From Siderastrea siderea (lineage: Eukaryota > Cnidaria > Anthozoa > Scleractinia > Rhizangiidae), in NCBI GenBank assembly GCA_964030785.1, contig OZ034968.1, positions 49,437,230 to 49,501,229 of the forward strand: 64,000 bases of DNA. Direction: 5' to 3'. Below the pieces are notes generated by a model that was not told the origin of the DNA, did no database searches, and saw only the letters and a list, made by a program, of their open reading frames with translations. This document shows, piece after piece, positions 9,418 to 19,020 of the stretch; the stretch's first letter is position 1; every line of letters starts with the position of its first letter. A program made the position numbers and the translations under genes.

Positions 9418-11190
9418 CTAGTTAAGGTGTTTGGCTTCATGTTTTTGAGCCAGCCTCGAGGAGCGAATACATCTTTGGCCAGAACCCCCATATTCGGCGA
9501 TAGGGCGCCCCGTGCACTCATCCTTCATCTTCCCAAGAACCCCCTTACTCTCTGCTGTAGAGAGCAAGTGCTCATTGCGGAATTCTGAGGTGTCATAGAG
9601 GTGGCAGCTCGCAGCCATGTCCTCGTAAACTTTCTCAGTTTCGATAGCGAGGAGCAGCGAGTCTGTATCCGTGTACAGGAGCTCGCAGCGACAGCTTTAC
9701 TGCGCCTTCGTCACTGGCATACTTCATCAAGTATCCCTTCATCAAGGCATACTTCAGGTGCTCGGACAGGTGCAACACGTTATTGTCCACGTACACCGGT
9801 CTGTTGAGCGTCAGCCTGCTCTTGTGGACCTGCGTGGCGGCCAGGTCCTCATCAAAGATGTTTGTCCGCGCAAACTCCAGGCTGGCTCTCATCCGCCGGA
9901 GCTGGTACTCTTTGGCGGCGCATACCAGCTTAGTGTCCACCCACTTGCAGAGGTTTTCCATAGTCTTTCCAAAGACGCTGTTGTTTATGGGTTTGGACAG
10001 GTCTTTTTGAAAGTCGTACGTGGCTTCCTTCCACAGCATAGCAGGGCTCCATCTAGGGGCTTTGCTCAAAGGGGAGGGTCGGGTGGATTTTCATCAAGCG
10101 CATACCAAGAGACATACACAGCTGAAGGTTGCGATAATGCAGCACATATTCTCTCTTGTCGCTAAGGTTGGGGACCACCTTTTCATTCTTTGTCGGCGTC
10201 TCCCTAGCACCTAGAGGGTTGTGCCGGTACTCAGACATCCACTCTTTCTGGACAAACGTGCGCTCTGACGCTAGCTAGTAGGCGTTTGGTGCCTCGTGCA
10301 GCTGCCGAGAGTATTCTAGTTGTATCCCTCCGAGCTGTCCCAGCGTCCATGTACTCGTATAGGTGGATGCCTTTGCGCGAAAACAGTTGGCCTTTCTGAG
10401 GACCTTCCTTATAATATGCACTTATGCAAAAGTCCTTCGGCTTGTTGGCAGCTACAAGCTCGTCAAGCGATGCCAGGAGGAATTGTTAGCTGTCATTAAA
10501 GTCCAGCTAGCCAAGGGAGAATGATATGTACTTCTTGGAGTTTTTAGGGATGCCTACCTACCTGATGGCTTGCATCAAATGATGACCGTCTTACTCCCGC
10601 AGGTTGTGGAAGACCCCTAAAATTGGCGTCGTTTTGGGGTTCGGCTGTAGCTTCAGGTTAATGGTGAGCTTCTTGCTTTGATTTTTGAGCTTCCCAATCT
10701 GTGATATAGGCGTTGTGGCGTCTGTCCCTGTACAATCCAGCCCATTGTTTGTGAGGTACTTAAGTGGGCCTGTCCTCATGATCGTTGGCCTGAAACAATA
10801 CGGCCCTTAAAGACCACCTTAAGTACTGACCGTCCTTGTTCTTGATGGTGACCAAGCCAGAGTGTTTCCACGCGGACAACCACTCATCCAGAGCCTCTTT
10901 GGGTCCACTTTTCTAGAAGTTCTAGTAGGCGTGGAAAGGTGTTATCATCCATTTCAACAATTTCATCGATTTCAATGGCCTGAAGAACGGCCTCCTGATT
11001 GTGGCGAAACACTTGGTCTGTAAACTTCTCAGTGTCGTCAGGGCGGTCTTTTCGGAGCTTAACAGTGAGGGCAAGCTGGGCCTTTGCTCCTTGTAGTGCT
11101 AGAATTTCCTCTTCTAGTTTCTGGCAGATTATGGGGGTGCAGGCTCTCTAAGGAGGCTTTGGGAACTGCGTTTAGTTGATGTCCTTCTGG
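9418..11190 (-). pseudogene. Polinton-type protein-primed DNA polymerase B remnant, copy A
   Basis: A decayed family B DNA polymerase that would replicate the element. On the minus strand the N-terminal region is at about 11190-10640, and an internal deletion near 10660 removes the HNH-like segment seen in copies B and E. Polymerase motif B is intact as KPINNSVFG at about 9970-9998. Motif C is intact as YTDTDS at about 9659-9676, but in a different frame. The segment after motif C (9418-9618) contains KMKDECTGRPIAEYGG. Multiple stops and frame changes occur. Confidence 0.8.
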
Positions 11191-11404
11191 GACATCAATC
11201 TACCCCCCCTGCCAATGTCCGCATTAATACTAGCTCAAATGCTAACACATCTTCTCCAAGCAGGAAATTCTTAAATTCCTTAAACGTTTTTCTGCCCTGC
11301 AAATTTGCCGTTTGCATTGCACCCGCTGGGCTGGCACTGGCCTCTCGCGCTGAAACCGCGGGGCTGAGGCTAGCCGTTGAGAGGACTGGGCTTCTGGTGA
11401 TCAC
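11191..11404 (-). pseudogene. N-terminal leader of the polymerase ORF region (ITRSPV segment)
   Basis: A short open segment beginning MITRSPVLSTASLSPAVS and ending in FELVLMRTLAGG. It lies just upstream of the polymerase in copies A, B and E. Related sequence is joined to Penelope-like fragment 1 at 45636-45810. Function unknown; it is low-complexity (Ser/Ala/Thr rich) and followed by an acidic, phenylalanine-rich patch. Confidence 0.5.
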
Positions 11405-11700
11405 AACCTACTGACACAAGTCTTAAAAGAAAAAGTTCAAGATGGGACGGAAATTGCGACAGAGATTTTTTGCAGGGAAGTTTTACTAGCTTCAGTTGGG
11501 TAAACACCCTACCAAATTGTTTACGCGCACGCGTTTCGATTCTTCTAAGCCTGCAGATTGCTTAGTTTTGCCCGCACCTTCTACACAGCTTCTACACAGC
11601 TGCACTTTGGACTGCGGGGGTTAGCTGCCGGCAAGCCTTTTTCTCAACCGTATTCGATGAATCTTGCAGGAATCGTACACGCAGCTTGTTACAAATTGCT
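11405..11700. repeat. Spacer block between polymerase and BEL/Pao linker, inverted copy
   Basis: Noncoding or decayed sequence shared with 18720-19020, 45370-45640, 48650-48935 and 57121-57430. In the copies at 45 and 57 kb one frame reads CRRCxKNQP followed by a basic stretch, which hints at a lost coding segment with a Cys-x2-Cys pair. No family was recognised. Confidence 0.6.
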
Positions 11701-12300
11701 GTTTCTCCAAGGGCGAGCCAGCAACATCGGTTCTTGCCCTTCATCCTTGAAAGGTATATTGGTGGTGGACAAATCTCAAGATTTTGAAAAGCACGTTTGG
11801 CGTTTGTGAGGAATGCGTAATACCCCAGCCGATAATAACCCAAATAGTTTTGGGATCAACGCACTTAAGAAAGGAGATGAGTGAGGTGTAAACCCTACAG
11901 CCACAAAAGAAAATTGAAAAACAAGCTCAAAAATTTAAGTTCATTTGTGTGAGTTCGAGGTTGGGTTTACCGGGTGATCGACAACTGTCGCCACCTACTA
12001 CAACAACACACTACAGGAGAGCGTATACCAGACGAACTGAAGAGAACGGAAGAGGATATCGTCAGAGAAGCACAGTGTGACGTTCACACTGAGGAAGTCC
12101 TCCCCAAGAAGAGTTCTGTTCTCATCTTAACTGCAATGGTTAATGGTGCTATCCTTGGGTCAAATAGAAGACTCCTAATGACCTGCCCAACACAACAAAG
12201 TATCTGATAATCTACCAAAGAGAGAACCTTCGTAAAAAGAACGTTGTGGTACATGAAGAGAAATTGACCACATTCGTCGAAGTAACCCAAAGCAACTGGT
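11700..12300 (+). pseudogene. BEL/Pao pol linker fragment without integrase, copy 1
   Basis: This matches the first part of the BEL/Pao remnant at 4019-4550 (LPKKSSVLILTAMV at about 12100-12140). It then diverges at GAAGAGAA, exactly where the integrase begins in copy a. Instead of integrase it continues as AATTGACCAC into block T. All the shorter BEL/Pao pieces (18140, 31330, 35593 and 48200) share this join. Confidence 0.7.
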
Positions 12301-12640
12301 ATTGGCAAATGTCGTGAAAGTTAGGAAAAATGCTGTCTATTGGTTTGGTTTTGCGAATTGACCTAGCTAGGTGAAAACACCGTGTTTCAGGGTCGATTAG
12401 CAAGTTAGACATACTTTATTTGTAGAAACGCCTTCCATGACGAAGAGCGCTTGTCGTTGCATTAACCAAACCTTGCCAGCGATTTCAGTATCTATTATAA
12501 GCCTTCTTTGGATCAGACGATATACACCCAAATCATTTTCAACCTCAGCAGACTTTTGGTACGCCAAAAATAGACAAGAAATTGAAATATTTGACAATTT
12601 TAAAATCGGGCGCGAAGGAGGAGGTACGCCCGCGTAAGTC
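12300..12640 (-). repeat. Block T (Penelope-like 3' tail and S-related segment), inverted copy
   Basis: The reverse complement of the block at 17720-18140. It contains a segment related to block S (GATCCAAAGAAAGCTGAT-like), which shows the two blocks are old duplicates. No intact coding frame. Confidence 0.6.
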
Positions 12641-13010
12641 TAGCATACGGTCACAAAGAAAGAAAGTCTTTTATGATTCCTCGGAACCAAGGTGTTGTAT
12701 CGAAACATGTAACGCATTTCATGGCTTCTTTTCCAGTTCTTCTTGGTTGGACCCACTGTGATCATTGAAACGATCACATCCTACAGTCTATGGTTCAGAC
12801 TCAAAAAACGACTTGGTACTGACGGAACCACTTTCTTCTTAATCACGTCCACCCGATGCTCCTTTAAGTTGTCATCAAGCTGCCGTCCTGTCTCAATAGT
12901 GAAGGTTATACCAGGACATTTACAGCACAAGAAACAATAAGTAAGTTACCCTTAGGTACCCAAAAAGTAAGTTACCCCCAACATAGTTACCCTTCAGCTT
13001 CTTAAAAATT
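12640..13010 (-). pseudogene. Penelope-like GIY-YIG endonuclease fragment 2, inverted copy
   Basis: On the minus strand a decayed GIY-YIG-type segment with a Cys-x2-Cys pair just before it and ETGRxLDD in the helix after the YIG strand. It is followed by the RYNTL...LNQDF-type tail expected at the C-terminus of Penelope-like proteins. The glycine of YIG is not retained. No reverse transcriptase is attached. Confidence 0.6.
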
Positions 13011-13967
13011 TTTTTACACGTTGATTCCCCTCTTCTCCTGTGCGCCTATGGCATTTCTGCTGGGACGCATTTTACTCCACCCCTACCTTAACTACATATA
13101 TCAGTGCACTCCGTGACTACGATTTTGGTTGGTAAGTGCCTCTAAAATCTACAGCATGTCATCGTCCTGATAGGTACTTCTTTGAGGTGCTGTTTTGATT
13201 TCTTGACCAACTTCTGCTAGCGACTACCGACTCTCCGTTGTCACTACGCTGCTTTGGTATCATTGCAATCGGGTCATCAAAAGCGTTGCTATTGTCGGCT
13301 GCAATTAATCAAGCTGTTGACAGACTGATGCAGTACAAAAGGTCATGATGTATGTCATTTGCTGTGCCTAGGACACTTCTATCTGCCAGGAAATAGCCTC
13401 CCTGCAAAGGGCAGTTTTTCTTCATGTGGACTCGTGACAAAGTCCAGGAAGTGGTCCAGTTGGGCATACTACAGTTCACGCGCATCCAACCGCTCTTGGA
13501 CATAGCTAACCTCCACCTATATTTTACTTTAAGCGTTCATGCTGTCCTTATTCGATATTCCGTGATGTCTGGTAGGTATCGATGAAGGAATCTATATGTA
13601 GAAAGGCCTTCCATGATGAAGAGTGCTTGTCGTCGCGTTTGCCAGCTCGAAGGATAAGGAGTTTCTGCCAGCTACTTCAGTATTTATCATCAGCCTTCTT
13701 TGGATCAGACAATACATCCAAATCGTTCTCAACCTCAGCAGACCTTTTCAGCGCTTGCCACAGACCACCAGAAACATGTGGAATAATCACTTTTACAGTG
13801 TTGTGTTCCTTTAGCGACGTATCCATGCCTGATGATGAAATGTAAGTGGTCATTCCAAGGTTTCAATGGTGTCTAAAGACAGGCTTTCCACTGGCAACCA
13901 AGAACACGTTAAGCTTTGTGGGATTGAGTGTATGTTGACGCTTGTTCTGCTATCAGCTGACAGCTCA
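13010..13967 (-). repeat. Block S, inverted copy
   Basis: A repeated block of about 900 bp, the reverse complement of 16490-17400. On the minus strand a frame reads GGLWQALKRSAEVENDLD and then SSSWKAFLHID, interrupted by stops. A second, overlapping frame reads ERLDAREL-like sequence. It looks like decayed coding sequence of an unrecognised element protein. Copies lie at 16490, 29792, 34081, 46600 and 63603. Confidence 0.6.
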
Positions 13968-14397
13968 CTAGTTCTTGTTCTGTTTGGTCTGGGATTCAAC
14001 GACCTTTGTCGTCTGACACGATCGTGATATTTCTAATTGCAATGAAATCTGAATGATGTAAGTTTCAACCCTGAAATAATGACCAACTGACGTTTCGGCA
14101 GTACTGCCTTTATCACGGTCAAAAAACTGTAATAATTTGTTGATTTGGTACGCAAAAAATAGACAAGAAATTGGAGTATTCGACAATTTGAAAATCGAGC
14201 GCACAGGAGAGAGTACGCCCGCGTCAGTCTAGCATACAGTCTCAAAGAAAGAAAGCCTTGGTTATGACCCTAGGCGCAAAGGCGATGTTTCTAAAGATGT
14301 AACGCATTTCATCGCTTTTTCTCCGGTTCTTCTCCTCCCACTGTGATCAATGCAACCATCTCATCCAGCAGTCTATGTTCCCGACCCGAAAGACGAC
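13968..14397 (-). pseudogene. Penelope-like fragment 1, C-terminal tail, inverted copy
   Basis: The reverse complement of about 15960-16330. It carries the region after the GIY-YIG core and the tail ending in SRSCQTTKVVE. The GIY-YIG core itself is missing, because the block joins Polinton-derived DNA at about 14397. This join is the left edge of the centre of the large palindrome. Confidence 0.6.
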
Positions 14398-14625
14398 TTG
14401 GTCTCTCCCGTTGGACCCTGGCCTCATTCCAGCCTGTCCCGCGACCGCAGGATACGAAGATTGGTCAGTATCGCCGTTGAGATGACTCATCCATATATAA
14501 ATTCAGCAAAATTCTTTCTAGACCTCTTTTTCGGCCGATCGTAATAGAGAAACGAAACCCTTCCCTCTGTAGCGCCGTCCATCATCCCCTGTCAATCCCC
14601 AGCTCATCTGCTATTCGGCTGCTCT
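14398..14625 (-). pseudogene. Polinton-derived fragment (integrase-upstream region)
   Basis: Positions 14480-14600 match the region upstream of the integrases at 22490-22600, 33065-33130, 37330-37390 and 52590-52690, in the same orientation (ATATATAAATTCA followed by TTCTTTCTAGACCTCTTT). On the minus strand this is decayed coding sequence of unknown function. It ties the neighbouring ATPase remnant to the same element. Confidence 0.55.
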
Positions 14626-15090
14626 CTCTGGGAAGGAGCCTAAAGATGCAGAAGTGGCTTCAGTTGTTGCGGATGGTTTTTGGGACCTTGAAGAGGCTCT
14701 GTGAGAGGTAGATAACGCTGCAGTTGCAGTGCCTCCCATTGATAAGGTAGTGGATGATGGGTTTCTGGTCACTTTCATAAATCAAATCAGGTTGCCAAAG
14801 GGAAGCTTCTGAAGGGGTATGATGCCGTCACAGGCCTCGATCACCTCGTACCCGACGTGGAGGTTCACCCGCTTACTAAAGTCGTCAAACAGGGCCCTTT
14901 ATTTCTTCTGGTGCAGGTTCTTTGCACAAACGTATACTTTGTCGAACTCGTGCAGCTCGTAAATGATGTGCAGCTAGTGATATCGGCTGACACATTACAA
15001 AATATTGAAGACTTCATCTGTCTCAAATCTGAGCGCATTTTTAAAGAGCTTTTTAAAGTCATCGTCAACATAAAATAAAAACTAAGTCCC
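14625..15090 (-). pseudogene. Polinton/A32-like DNA packaging ATPase remnant
   Basis: On the minus strand the C-terminal half of an FtsK/HerA-superfamily packaging ATPase is recognisable. The diagnostic stretch INGRHCNCSVIYLSQSLF lies at about 14676-14730 and is followed by KVPKTIRNN and a stop. Upstream, HELHEFDKVYVCAKNLHQ (about 14905-14960) and ACDGIIPLQKLPFGN (about 14790-14835) are in another frame. The Walker A region is not present. In a Polinton this enzyme pumps the genome into capsids. It is the only ATPase piece in the window. Confidence 0.65.
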
Positions 15091-15680
15091 AAGTTTCTCA
15101 TGATATATATTAAGTTTACATTTCAAAACGTAATTCGTCTGATTGTAATGCTCAAAATCAAATACCTTAAGCCATTTAAAAACTTCATTTACTCATTTAC
15201 TTCATTTACCTTAAGAACTCCACAATGAAAGCAAAGTTTCGTAAGTTGAACTTTTCGCCTTGCACCAAAAAGACAACTGGGTATTCTTTTGCACTTTTTC
15301 TGTCCATTTATGGATATAAATCTTTTCTCAAGTTTAAAACTTCAGTACTGTCGAAAAATCATTTTGCTAAAAAAGCTTAAGGTTTCAAAGAAACGTCTTT
15401 TTCAAAAGCGACAGTGGTCGTGCGATTTCCCGCCGAGAAACGCCGGTTTCCTAAAAGCACCACGCAATTTCCCGCCAAGAAAGATGGCATTCTCCTTCCC
15501 ACATCAGGTTTCCATGGGACCCCCCTCCCCCTCACCCTCCCCTAGAGTCTGTACGGACGGACTCACACTGACGTTACAAACAGAATGTTTCTTACCCATG
15601 GTGCTCCGCTGGCGCGCTTCGTGCGCTGGAGATCCGCTCGCAGTCCGTAGTAGCTTGCCGTGCCAAGTCACCAACTTTAG
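15091..15680. other. Centre of the large palindrome, unassigned sequence
   Basis: Single-copy within the window. The left half is AT-rich with small ATTTAC repeats (about 15185-15210). The right half (about 15415-15660) is GC-richer, with two CGATTTCCCGCC / CAATTTCCCGCC motifs and a CCCCTCCCCCTCACCCTCC tract. It resembles an unclassified repeat rather than a gene. The open frame at 15289-15684 has no recognisable domain. Confidence 0.4.
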
Positions 15681-16490
15681 ATGAGCACTTTCCCTTGCGA
15701 CAGAAGTGACTGCCGGTTCTGTTCCTTTGTTAATTCCCGTGACACTACCGCAACAACAACCATTGGGCGACAAATCAAGAAGTCAAGGCATTTTACGTGT
15801 ATAACTAACAACCTATCTTATTAATCGTTACTTGTCCCATAAATGTTTTGGCATAGTCTACATTAGAGAGACAGGACGACGGCTTGGTGACAACTTACAG
15901 GAACATCGGTTGCACGTGATTAAGGAGAGAGTGGCTCCGCCAGTACCAAGTCGTTTTTCGAGTCGGGACCATATACTGTTGGATGTGATGGTTGCAATGA
16001 TCACAGTGCGAAGAGAAGAACTGGAGAAAAAGCGATGAAATGCGTTACATCTTTAGATACAACACCTTTGCGCAGAGGGTCATAACCAAGACTTTCTTTC
16101 TTTGTGACTGTATGCTAGACTGATGCACTCGAATTGTGGAATATTTCAATTTCTTGTCTGTTTTTGCGTACCAAATCAACAAACTGTTACAGTTTTCTGA
16201 CCGTGATAAAGGCATTACTGCCGAAAGGTCAGTTGGTCATTATTTTAGGGTTGAACCTTACATCATTCACATTACATTGCGATTAGAAATATCACAATCG
16301 TGTCATAGGAATGAGTCGTTGAATCCCCGAACAAACAGAGCGAGGACTAGTGAGCTGTCAGCTGATAGCAGAGCCAGCGTCAACATATACTCAATCCCAC
16401 AAAGCTTAACGCGTTCTTAGTTGCCAGTGGAAAGCCTGTCTTAACACACCATTGAAACCTCGGAATGACCGCTTAGATTTCGTCATAAAG
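15680..16490 (+). pseudogene. Penelope-like GIY-YIG endonuclease fragment 1, copy 1
   Basis: The most readable part is at 15832-16038: IVYIRETGRRLGDNLQEH corresponds to the YIG strand and the following Arg-rich helix of GIY-YIG nucleases, with Arg in place of the YIG glycine. The Cys cluster seen at 45 and 57 kb (C-x4-C-x2-C) is shifted out of frame here. Downstream the tail is decayed. Penelope-like elements carry this domain C-terminal to their reverse transcriptase, and no reverse transcriptase remains. Confidence 0.65.
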
Positions 16491-17400
16491 CATGCATACG
16501 TAGCTAAAGCAACAAATACACCTGTGGCAGCACTGTAAAAGAGATTACTCCAGATGATTCTGGTGGAGTGTTGCAAGCGTTGAAAAGGTCTGCTGAGGTT
16601 AAGAGTGATTTGGACGTATTGTCTGAATTAAAGCAAGCTGATGATAAATACTGAAGTCGTTGGCAAAAACTCCTCATCCTTCGAGCTAGCAAACGCGACG
16701 ACAAGCGCTCTTCATCATGGAAAGCCTTTCTACACATAGACGCCTTCATCGATAACTACCAGGCATCACAGAATATCGTACAAGGACGGCATGACGGCTT
16801 AAAGTATAAAATAGGTGGAGGCTAGCTGTGTACAAGAGCGGTTGGATGCGCGTGAAATGTGGTATGCCCAACTGGACCACTTCCTGGACTTTGTCACGAG
16901 TCCACATGGAGGAAAAACCGCCCTTTGCAGGGAGGCTATTTGCTGGCAGATAGAAGTGTCCAGGGAACGACTAATGACATACATCATGACCTTCTGTACT
17001 GCATCAGTCTTAGAGTCGTTTCAACAGCTTGATTAATAGCAGCCGACAATAGCAACGCTTTTAATGACCCCATTGCAATGATACCAAAGCAGGGTAGTGA
17101 CAACGAAGAGTCGGTAGTCGCTGGCAGAAGTTGGTCAAGACATCAAAACAGTACCTGTAAGAAGTACCTATAAGTACCTCAATGAAGTACCTATAAGGAC
17201 GATGACATCCTGTAGATTTTAGAGGCACTTACCAAGCAAAATCATAGTCACGGAGTGCGCTGATATATGTATTTAAGGTAGGGGTGGAGTAAAATGCGTC
17301 CCAGCAGAAATGCCAGTAGTCGCACAGAAGAAGAGAGGAATCAACGTAAAAAAAAATTTAAAAAAAGCTGAGGGGTAACTATGTTGGGTAACTATCTTAC
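16490..17400 (+). repeat. Block S, copy 2
   Basis: The same block as 13010-13967, in forward orientation. It keeps SSSWKAFLHIDAFIDNYQ in one frame (about 16710-16765) and ERLDAREMWYAQLDHFLD in another (about 16838-16890). It ends in short GTACCTATAAG repeats at about 17150-17200. The function of the ancestral protein is unknown. Confidence 0.6.
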
Positions 17401-17720
17401 TTATTGTTTCTTGTGCTGTAAATGTCCTGGCACAGCCTACATTAATGAGACAGGACGACGGCTTGATGACCACTTAAACGTGCATCGCCTGGCCGTGTTT
17501 AAGAAGAAAGTGGCTCCGCTGGTGCTAAGTCGTTTATCGAGTCAGGACCATAGACTGTAGGATGTGATGGTTGCAATGATCACAGTGGGTCCAACCAAGA
17601 AGAACTGGAGAAGAAGCGATGAAATGAGTTACGTCCTTAGATACAACACCTTGGTGTCGAGGAATCTTAACCAAGACTTTCTTTCTTTGTGACCGTATGC
17701 TAGACTTACGCGGGCGAACC
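17400..17720 (+). pseudogene. Penelope-like GIY-YIG endonuclease fragment 2, copy 2
   Basis: AYINETGRRLDDHLNVHRL (about 17437-17490) is the YIG strand and helix of a GIY-YIG domain with Asn in place of the YIG glycine. A Cys-x2-Cys pair precedes it. The C-terminal LRYNTL..LNQDF-like tail lies at about 17638-17680. Fragment 2 is diverged from fragment 1, and the two occur in the same order in every macro-unit where both survive. Confidence 0.6.
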
Positions 17721-18140
17721 TTCTCCTGCGCGCCTGATTTTAAAATTGTCAAATTTTTCAATTTCTTGTCCATTTTTGGGGTACCAAATCAAGAAATTAT
17801 TGACAACAATTACACCTCTCGCTGGTGGTGTGTGGCAAGCGTTGAAAAAGTCTGCTGAGGTTGAGAATGATTTGGGTGTATATCGTCTGATCCAAAGAAA
17901 GCTGATAATTGATACTGACATCGCTGGCAGAGTTTGCTAAACGCAACGACAAGCGCTCTTCCTCGTGGAAGGCCTTTTTACAAATATAGTATGTCTAACT
18001 TGCTAATCGACCCTGAAACACAGTGTTTTCATCTAGCTAGGACAATTCGCAATACCAAACCAATAGACAGCACTTTTCCTAACTTTCACGACATTTGCCA
18101 ATACCAGTTGCTTTGGGTTACTTTGACGAATGTGGTCAAT
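17720..18140 (+). repeat. Block T, copy 2
   Basis: It contains WQALKKSAEVENDLGVYRL-like sequence (about 17830-17885) that parallels block S, followed by a conserved AT-rich stretch ending in GGTCAATTT. In this position other units join either the 48-bp array or the BEL/Pao linker. Confidence 0.6.
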
Positions 18141-18720
18141 TTCTCTTCATGTACCACAAAGTTCTTTTAACGAAGGTTCTTTTTTTGGTAGATTATCAGT
18201 TACTTCGTTGTGTCGGGCAGGTCATTAGGAGTCTTGTGTTTTATCCAAAGGTACCATCATGAACCATCGCAGTTAAGATGAGAACAGAACTCTTCTTGGG
18301 GAGGACCTCCTCAGTGTGCACGTCACACTGTGCTTCTCTGGCAATACCCTCTTCCGTTCTCTTCAGTTCCTCCGGTCTACGCTCTCCGGTAGTTTGTTGT
18401 TGTAGTAGGTGGCAATAGTTGTCGATCACTCGGTAAACCCAACCTTGCACTGCGCCAATGAACTTCCATTTTTTAGCGTCCTTTTCAAGTTTGTTTTGTG
18501 ACACTTGGAAAACCGAGTAGAGTCCACTCCTCGCTCATCTCCTTTCTTAAGTGCGTTGATCCTAAAACTTTTTGGGTTATTATCGGCTGGGTTATCACGC
18601 ATTGCTTCAAAAGGCCAAACGTGCTTTTCAAAATTTGAGATTTGTCCACCACCAATATACCTTTCAATAATGAAGGGCAAAAACCGATGTTGCTGGTCCA
18701 CCCTCTGAGAAACAACAATT
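18140..18720 (-). pseudogene. BEL/Pao pol linker fragment without integrase, copy 2
   Basis: The reverse-strand copy of the 11700-12300 fragment, with LPKKSSVLILTAMV at about 18260-18300. It has no integrase core. In frame with it, an upstream segment (about 18430-18800) reads through a degenerate pol region with stops. Confidence 0.65.
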
Positions 18721-19020
18721 TGTGGTAAGCTGCGTGTACGATTCCTGCAAGACTTATCGAATACGGTGGAGAAAAAGGCTTGCCGGCAGCTAACTCCCGA
18801 AAAAACTGGGACACAGTCCGAAGAGCAGCTGTGTAGAACGTGCGGGCAAAACTAAGCAGTCTGCAAGCTTAGAAGGATCAAAAGGCGTGCTATAAACAAT
18901 TTGGTAAGGGTTTACCCAACTGAAGCTAGTAAAACTTCCCTGTAAAAGGCCTCTGTCGTAATTTCCATCCCAACTTAAAGTCTTTCTTTTGAAACTTGTG
19001 TCAGTAGTATGTGATCATCA
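18720..19020. repeat. Spacer block, copy 2
   Basis: The forward-orientation equivalent of 11405-11700, joining the BEL/Pao linker to the polymerase leader. No intact ORF. Confidence 0.55.

Larger units (their letters stand above)
3536..14397 (-). repeat. Left arm of a large imperfect palindrome (inverted macro-unit)
   Basis: The block order BEL/Pao integrase, array, Polinton integrase, polymerase, spacer, BEL/Pao linker, Penelope-like 2, S, Penelope-like 1 is the exact mirror of 15690-26435. Arm-specific changes are the 7117-7872 MITE region, loss of the AT-rich linker and loss of the polymerase HNH region. Confidence 0.85.

Noticed and set aside
15289..15684. 131-codon ORF in the palindrome centre as a gene
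   Set aside because: Pro/Ser-rich low-complexity translation of a GC-rich patch, with no domain. An overlapping minus-strand ORF is similarly open.
18505..18708. Plus-strand ORF over the BEL/Pao linker as a small gene
   Set aside because: It recurs as an antisense shadow in every BEL/Pao linker copy and is broken in most of them.
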